Shown here: piece after piece, positions 32,042 through 36,344 of the stretch
Position numbering within the stretch: position 1 is the first letter of the stretch
Layout: each line of letters opens with the position of its first letter
Origin: an uncultured Eubacterium sp.
GTDB taxonomy: Bacteria; Bacillota; Clostridia; Lachnospirales; Lachnospiraceae
Direction: 5' to 3'
NCBI GenBank assembly: GCA_947090545.1
Contig: CAMUPC010000014.1
Location: forward strand, 1-36,344
Length of the DNA: 36,344 nucleotides
Notes under the pieces: generated by a model
Seen by the model: only the letters and a program-made list of their open reading frames with translations
Database searches by the model: none
Told to the model about the DNA's origin: nothing
Made by a program: the position numbers and the translations under genes

Positions 32042-32368
32042 GCTCATAATTTCGGCAATTGCTTTTATAATCTGCACATAATGGGAGTAAGTGGCAGCGT
32101 CTTTTGTCTTTACTCCGTTTAATATATTGAGTAAAATCGGGTCGGACGGCCGTATAATATCCCAGAGCAGATAGTCGGCGCTGATCTCCAGCTCGCTGCA
32201 CAGTGCAACGAACGTATCCATGCTCATAATGCGCGTTCCGCGTTCTATGTGTCCCATAAACGAAAGGCTGATATTGCATTTTTCAGAAAGCCTGTCCTGT
32301 GACCAGCCTTTTTCCAGGCGTGCGGCGCGTATCTTCTTGCCGATTTTCTGATAGTCCAGTTCTTCCAT
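32033..32368 (-). CDS. XRE family transcriptional regulator
   Basis: A 111-residue protein on the minus strand with a helix-turn-helix of the Cro/C1 type at about 8-62: IGKKIRAARLEKGWSQDRLS, then CNISLSFMGHIERGTR and MSMDTFVALCSELEISADYLL. The remaining about 45 residues form a small C-terminal part without a known ligand domain. GGAGGA lies just before the ATG. Its promoter region carries two copies of TAGATACT, suggesting that it may control its own gene. It is convergent with manC and divergent from ilvE. Its targets are unknown; regulation of the glycan locus is possible but not shown. Confidence 0.85.
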   Translation of the reverse strand: MEELDYQKIGKKIRAARLEKGWSQDRLSEKCNISLSFMGHIERGTRIMSMDTFVALCSELEISADYLLWDIIRPSDPILLNILNGVKTKDAATYSHYVQIIKAIAEIMSAG

Positions 32369-32425
32369 GTGTATTCCTCCAAATTTGCTGCAAATATGTA
32401 CTGTAAGAATTATTTTCTATATAAA

Positions 32426-32464
32426 TAGATACTAAAATTATATACGATCTGATAGATACTGCAA
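32426..32464 (-). promoter_or_regulatory. Promoter of the XRE gene with paired TAGATACT repeats
   Basis: On the minus strand, TTGCAG (32464-32459) and TATAAT (32442-32437) are 16 bases apart. Two direct copies of TAGATACT, written on the plus strand at 32426-32433 and 32453-32460 (27 bases start to start), flank the -10 box. This arrangement fits an operator for the regulator's own control, which is an inference from position. Confidence 0.55.
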
Positions 32465-32527
32465 GCATTATTTGTGGACTGACAGTATATATTTTGCTTT
32501 TTCATCAAATAAAGTGCCGCTCTGTTC

Positions 32528-32556
32528 TTGACAGCAGTAGCGCATGGGGGTAAACT
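32528..32556 (+). promoter_or_regulatory. Sigma-A promoter of ilvE
   Basis: TTGACA at 32528-32533, a 17-base spacer and TAAACT at 32551-32556, followed by the ilvE ATG at 32604 with AAGGAAGG at 32586-32593. The -35 is perfect and the -10 good. No T-box or other leader is seen in the short 5' region. Confidence 0.78.
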
Positions 32557-32603
32557 AAAATGAGGAAAGTTTAGGAAATTATTTTAAGGAAGGTTTGATA
32601 AAG

Positions 32604-33629
32604 ATGGAAAAAAAGAATATGGACTGGGCAAACATTGGATTCAGCTATCGGAAAACGGATCAAAGATATGTGGCAAATTATAAAAACGGGGCATGGGAGG
32701 AAGGCAGGCTGATCGATGACGACATGATTACGATCAGTGAATGTGCATGTGTCTTGCAGTATGCGCAGACTTGTTTTGAAGGGCTGAAAGCTTATACGAC
32801 GAAGGATGGCAGGATCGTGACCTTTCGCCCGGACCTGAATGCGGCGCGTATGGAGGATTCCTGCAAACGCCTGATGATGCCTGTATTTGCGCAGGACAAG
32901 TTTGTAGATGCGGTTGTGCAGACCGTAAAGGCAAACGCGGCGTACGTACCGCCATATGGCTCTGGAGCGACGCTGTATATCCGTCCATATATGTTTGGCA
33001 GCAATGCGGTAATCGGTGTAAAGCCTGCGGATGAGTACCAGTTCCGTATTTTTACCACTCCAGTCGGCCCCTATTTCCAGGGCGGTGTAAAGCCGCTGAC
33101 GATCCGTGTCAGTGATTATGACCGTGCGGCGCCTCATGGCACCGGCAATATCAAAGCAGGCCTTAATTATGCGATGAGCCTGTATCCGATTGTGACGGCA
33201 CATGAAGAAGGCTATGATGAAAATATGTACCTGGATGCAGGGACAAGAACCTATGTGGAAGAGACGGGCGGCGCGAATTTCCTGTTTGTCACAAAAGACA
33301 ATACGATCGTAACGCCGATGTCTGACAGCATCCTGCCGTCGATTACAAGGCGTTCGCTGATGGTTGTCGCTGAGAAATACCTGAATATGAAGGTGGAGCA
33401 GAGAAAGGTAGCGCTGGAAGAAGTAAAGGATTTTGCAGAATGCGGGCTGTGCGGGACAGCAGCCGTGATTTCTCCGGTTGGAAAGATCGTAGACCATGGA
33501 AAAGAAATCTGCCTGCCAAGCGGCATGGAAAAAATGGGCCCTGTGACACAGAAGCTGTATGACACGCTCACAGGCATCCAGATGGGCCATATCGAAGCGC
33601 CAACAGGCTGGATTCAGGAAATTTGTTAG
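32604..33629 (+). CDS. ilvE: Branched-chain amino acid aminotransferase
   Basis: A 341-residue fold-type IV PLP enzyme that reversibly transfers amino groups between glutamate and leucine, isoleucine and valine. The ATG at 32604 is used (AAGGAAGG ten bases upstream); an in-frame TTG lies nine bases earlier. It has YAQTCFEGLKAY at 53-64, FRPDLNAARM at 74-83, IRPYMFGS at 126-133, the Schiff-base lysine K184 in HGTGNIKAGLNYA, and EETGGANFLFV near 216-226. Length and motifs match BCAT throughout. It belongs to core metabolism and marks the right flank of the glycan locus. Confidence 0.93.
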   Translation: MEKKNMDWANIGFSYRKTDQRYVANYKNGAWEEGRLIDDDMITISECACVLQYAQTCFEGLKAYTTKDGRIVTFRPDLNAARMEDSCKRLMMPVFAQDKFVDAVVQTVKANAAYVPPYGSGATLYIRPYMFGSNAVIGVKPADEYQFRIFTTPVGPYFQGGVKPLTIRVSDYDRAAPHGTGNIKAGLNYAMSLYPIVTAHEEGYDENMYLDAGTRTYVEETGGANFLFVTKDNTIVTPMSDSILPSITRRSLMVVAEKYLNMKVEQRKVALEEVKDFAECGLCGTAAVISPVGKIVDHGKEICLPSGMEKMGPVTQKLYDTLTGIQMGHIEAPTGWIQEIC

Positions 33630-33738
33630 CATTTGTTTGATCATGATTCGATATCGAAGCGTACAGCTGCCAGGCTTTGCAAAAGCGCCCGGGCAGGATG
33701 TGCGCTTCAAAGTATTACAAAACGAGCGAAGTGATGCG

Positions 33739-35055
33739 ATGAACGAGAATAATAAAAAGAATCAAAAAAGAAAGGCGTCCAGGCGTGCCCGTGAGCCGAA
33801 GTGGGATAAGCTGGACAATACCGCCCATTTATTCCCGGTAATTGCCGGCGACGATATGACCAATGTATACCGGATCAGTGTCGTATTAAAGGAGCCTGTG
33901 ATCGGCGAAACGCTGCAAAGGGCATTGGATATGGTGCTGCCGAAGTTTGACGGATTTAACGTGCGTCTCAGGCAGGGCTTTTTTTGGTATTATTTTGAAG
34001 AAAATGGAAAACCGGCGCCGGAAGTGCTGGAAGAAGATACGTACCCCTGCCGTTATATTTTGCAGCACCGCAACAACAGCTACCTGTTTCGGGTCACTTA
34101 TTATATGTGCAGGATTAACCTGGAAGTGTTTCATGTACTGACGGACGGCATGGGCGGGCTGAATTTTTTAAAAGAACTGACGTATCAGTATCTGCGCCTG
34201 TCGCATCCAAAGCTGCGCGAGCAGGAAGGGGATCGGCTGAGCATCGAGACTTCTTTAAACCGGGAGGACAGCTTTTTGCAGAATTATAAAAGGAGCCATG
34301 CGAGGAATTACCGCTCCAGCCGTGCGTTTATTATGAAAGCGCCAAGGCTTCGCGCGCAGGAATTTGGCGTTATGCACGGGTATTTGAATATACCGCAGCT
34401 CAAAAGGGTATGCGCCCGCCATGAGATGAGCATTAACGAGTATCTCGTAGCGCTTATCGTATGGAGCATTTATCAGGGATACCTGCATGGGGCGCCGGCA
34501 AAGCGCCCGATTCGGGCAGCAGTTCCAGTGAACCTGCGCCCTTATTTCGACTCGGTCACGACCAAAAACTTTTTTGTTATGGTATCGGCAGAGTTTCTGC
34601 CGGAAAAGGAGAACCATCCGTTTGAGGAAGTACTGCAAATCGTAAAGGACAGCCTGCGCAGCCAGATCAAAAAGGAAAACCTGGAGGATATTTTTTCCTA
34701 TAACGTGTCAAACGAGAAAAACCTGGCAATGCGCGCCGTGCCTCTTGTGATCAAAAACCTGGCGATCCGGTCCGTCTACACGAAGTCGGCACTGGCAAAT
34801 ACAACAACAGTAACCAATATCGGAAACGTAAAGGTACGGGAGGCATACGAGCCTTATATCGAGATGTTTCATTCGTTTCTTGCCATGAGCAAAGGCCAGC
34901 TGCTGAAAGGCACGATCTGCTCTTACCAGGAAACGCTGGCATTTACATTCAGCTCCGTACTGGAAAAGCCAGTCGTACAGAAGATCTTTTTTCGCACACT
35001 GGCGGCTGAAGGGCTGGATGTGACCATAGAAAGCAACGGGGTGTACTATGAATAA
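33739..35055 (+). CDS. Condensation-fold CoA-dependent acyltransferase-like protein
   Basis: A 438-residue protein related to the chloramphenicol acetyltransferase / condensation-domain / alcohol O-acetyltransferase superfamily. The catalytic HxxxDG is HVLTDG at 132-137, in EVFHVLTDGMGGLNFLKEL. RAAVPVNLRPYFDS and a later SNIG-like TNIGNV segment are the other expected landmarks. The start is uncertain: the ATG at 33739 is preferred because the conserved part begins soon after, although in-frame ATGs lie upstream to 33643. The first 20 residues are very basic. It overlaps the following zinc-ribbon membrane protein gene by eight bases. Its acyl donor and acceptor are unknown. Confidence 0.68.
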   Translation: MNENNKKNQKRKASRRAREPKWDKLDNTAHLFPVIAGDDMTNVYRISVVLKEPVIGETLQRALDMVLPKFDGFNVRLRQGFFWYYFEENGKPAPEVLEEDTYPCRYILQHRNNSYLFRVTYYMCRINLEVFHVLTDGMGGLNFLKELTYQYLRLSHPKLREQEGDRLSIETSLNREDSFLQNYKRSHARNYRSSRAFIMKAPRLRAQEFGVMHGYLNIPQLKRVCARHEMSINEYLVALIVWSIYQGYLHGAPAKRPIRAAVPVNLRPYFDSVTTKNFFVMVSAEFLPEKENHPFEEVLQIVKDSLRSQIKKENLEDIFSYNVSNEKNLAMRAVPLVIKNLAIRSVYTKSALANTTTVTNIGNVKVREAYEPYIEMFHSFLAMSKGQLLKGTICSYQETLAFTFSSVLEKPVVQKIFFRTLAAEGLDVTIESNGVYYE

Positions 35056-35722
35056 ATGTCTGCATTGCGGCGTAAAAATAGCCGACCAGACCGATGTCTG
35101 CCCACTCTGCCAATGCGTCGTGGAGCAAGAAGATGAACAGGCAGCAGTAGAACGGTATCCCAATATCCGCCTGAAAGGGCGCAAGCTGGAACTTGTCTCC
35201 CGGATTGCCCTGTTTTTGGCGATTGTACTCGGCGCATTGGCGGTGATCTTAAATTATACAATGGACAGCGACAGGATGTGGAGCGTGATTGTGGTCGGCG
35301 TACTAGCCTATTTAATGCTGTTCTTATTTTATATCATCGCAAACGAACATGCCGGATACCGCAGCAAAGTAGTGATCGGCGTAGCGTGCGGCGCTGCCGA
35401 CCTGGTAGTAATCGACTATGTGCTTGGATTTAAGCACTGGTCGGTAGATTACGCGATTCCACTGACACTGCTCGCGATGGACCTTATGATCATCGTAGTC
35501 ATGTTTATCAATATCCGAAACTGGCAGAGCTACATGCTGTTTCAGATTGTAATGACAGTATGCAGCGGCATCTGTGTAATACTCAGCCTGTGCGGTGTAA
35601 TCCGCCATCCGCTGATGAGTTATATTGCACTGGGGTTTTCGAGTGTGATGTTTCTAGCTACGTTTATTATTGGGGGAAGGCGTGCGAGAAATGAACTAAA
35701 AAGAAGGTTCCACGTTATGTAG
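35048..35722 (+). CDS. Zinc-ribbon membrane protein of unknown function
   Basis: A 224-residue protein. It starts with a zinc-ribbon motif, CLHCGVKIADQTDVCPLC at 4-21 (two CxxC pairs), followed by a charged linker and about six membrane helices between residues 48 and 215, and a basic C-terminal tail. It resembles the DUF6320-type family of Clostridia, which I mention only as a possibility. The eight-base overlap with the acyltransferase-like gene suggests joint action, such as presenting or modifying a membrane substrate. No function is claimed. Confidence 0.65.
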   Translation: MNKCLHCGVKIADQTDVCPLCQCVVEQEDEQAAVERYPNIRLKGRKLELVSRIALFLAIVLGALAVILNYTMDSDRMWSVIVVGVLAYLMLFLFYIIANEHAGYRSKVVIGVACGAADLVVIDYVLGFKHWSVDYAIPLTLLAMDLMIIVVMFINIRNWQSYMLFQIVMTVCSGICVILSLCGVIRHPLMSYIALGFSSVMFLATFIIGGRRARNELKRRFHVM

Positions 35723-35737
35723 TGGCTGGTGGGACGC

Positions 35738-35970
35738 CGGAGGAAGGGGAGCGGGGCTTGCCTCCTGTTCCTATTCCAGAATGTAAGGAGCCCTAAGCAT
35801 TCTGCGGTTACGCTGTGGCACCGTCCGGGCGCGGCACCTAGTTCGCCCTGGCTTACAGCCAGCAGCTAAAGGTGCCGCTTGGCTTCGCCCCTGCGTTGTC
35901 GAGCAGAATGCTAAGGGCTCCTAACATTCCTCCAACGTCACAGGAGGCAAGCCCCGCTCCCCTTCCTCCG
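35738..35970. repeat. Large imperfect palindrome
   Basis: The outer arms are a perfect 30-base inverted repeat (35738-35767 with 35941-35970). The middle arms match at 25 of 28 (35778-35805 with 35903-35930), the inner GCGGCACCT pairs with AGGTGCCGC (35831-35839, 35870-35878), and the centre has a small CTGGCT-TAC-AGCCAG hairpin at 35848-35862. The left half includes the sequence repeated in inverted form at 1-60. If transcribed it would fold into a hairpin about 115 bases long. An open frame crossing it (35872-36135) has no coding character. Confidence 0.82.
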
Positions 35971-35990
35971 CCTGTTTTTCGCAAGCTCCA

Positions 35991-36162
35991 GTGCTCCATC
36001 CGGGCAGAAATTAGAGTTTATATTAGAGTTTATTACAGCCTGATTCACGCCATTGTTACGTTAATATTTCTAGTCGATGGAACCACATCGCCGTCGAAAT
36101 TTTGCCTTGCACTGACGCAAATCGGACTGCACTAAACTCTAGTTTCTGCCCGGATGGAGCAC
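35991..36162. mobile_element. MITE-like inverted-repeat unit
   Basis: Terminal inverted repeats of 30 bases (35991-36020 with 36133-36162) match at 29 of 30 positions and bound a 112-base centre without an open frame of note. The centre side of the left arm also carries a 12-base tandem copy (ATTAGAGTTTAT twice). No clear target-site duplication was recognised. The form suits a non-autonomous element, but a structured intergenic repeat would look the same. Confidence 0.5.
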
Positions 36163-36344
36163 TAGGTGAAGAACCAACCGAGCCATTTTATCCCATGACT
36201 ATCCAGCAGAGTAGAAAGTAGGCTTCACGCCCTTTTTTATAACTTTGCATTCGCAAGCTCAAAAAAGACCAAACTGCACGCACCATTACTTTTGCAGAAC
36301 ATGCGAAAACCAGCCGGGAGAGGGGATTGGCACGCCCTGGCTGC
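36163..36344. repeat. Right end of the window, with inverted copy of the left repeat
   Basis: No gene seen. Bases 36316-36344 are the exact reverse complement of 81-109 and run to the last base of the window. A six-T run near 36234 has no good stem before it. The match ends only because the sequence ends. Confidence 0.7.

Noticed and set aside
32571-33710. Long minus-strand open frame (379 codons) opposite ilvE
   Set aside because: It lies fully opposite a gene with clear BCAT motifs, has no recognisable domain, and its codon pattern is the mirror of a G+C-rich gene.
35872-36135. Open frame of 87 codons at the right end
   Set aside because: It runs through the palindrome and the MITE-like unit; the translation is just repeat sequence without coding character.
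1-36344. CRISPR arrays, tRNA or rRNA genes, and complete insertion sequences
   Set aside because: No regularly spaced repeats, no cloverleaf or rRNA-like stretch, and no transposase with matching inverted ends were recognised by eye.

Overview
The window looks like a surface-glycan biosynthesis locus from a Clostridia-type Bacillota, most plausibly a gut Lachnospiraceae. Reasons: strong AGGAGG-type ribosome sites, long co-directional operons, a GtrA/GT-C/GT2 gene mix, an Rpn-family nuclease and a sigma-A style promoter set. The genus cannot be decided from the sequence. Both ends carry the same repeat family in inverted orientation, and the last 29 bases are the exact reverse complement of bases 81-109. 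The window may therefore be a whole contig that broke at repeats.

Layout. (1) 1-380: repeat plus leader, no gene. (2) 381-7074: a tight, G+C-rich operon with three GT4 glycosyltransferases, a two-gene ABC-2 glycan exporter (permease and ATPase), a fourth GT4 and a 44-residue small ORF, closed by a clean intrinsic terminator at 7081-7111. (3) 7229-28958: one long co-directional run ending at the terminator at 29007-29054. It starts with a GT2, a Wzx-like flippase and a GT4. From about 10.4 kb it becomes clearly AT-rich and carries a GT2, a 947-residue GT-C-like protein with an extracytoplasmic beta-repeat tail, a nucleotide-sugar block (SDR, RmlC-like epimerase, glucose-1-phosphate cytidylyltransferase RfbF), a GT-A-like protein, a GT2, an FkbM methyltransferase, a second GT-C with GtrB-like GT2 and GtrA, a stretch of decayed fragments, a second FkbM gene, a third GT-C, and an arn-like cassette (RffA-type aminotransferase, two SMR-type flippase subunits, GT2, GNAT acetyltransferase). 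(4) 29194-35722: G+C returns to the flank level, with an Rpn-family nuclease, a GtrA protein, ManC, a convergent XRE regulator, IlvE, a condensation-fold acyltransferase-like protein and a zinc-ribbon membrane protein. (5) 35723-36344: a non-coding palindrome and a MITE-like inverted-repeat unit.

How the genes may work together. The first operon would build and export a backbone. The AT-rich island would add side groups through at least two three-component systems (GT2 makes an undecaprenyl-phosphate sugar, a GtrA or SMR protein flips it, an HSD-motif GT-C transfers it outside), plus FkbM methylation.

Main discovery candidate. Four genes within 6.3 kb (17168-23493) each contain a run of 8 or 9 G. 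In all four, 9 G gives the full-length protein and 8 G gives a stop within a few codons up to about 15. Two are at 9 (ON) and two at 8 (OFF). This looks like a slipped-strand phase-variable glycan-decoration system that can switch gene by gene; homopolymer sequencing error is the main competing explanation for the two OFF states.
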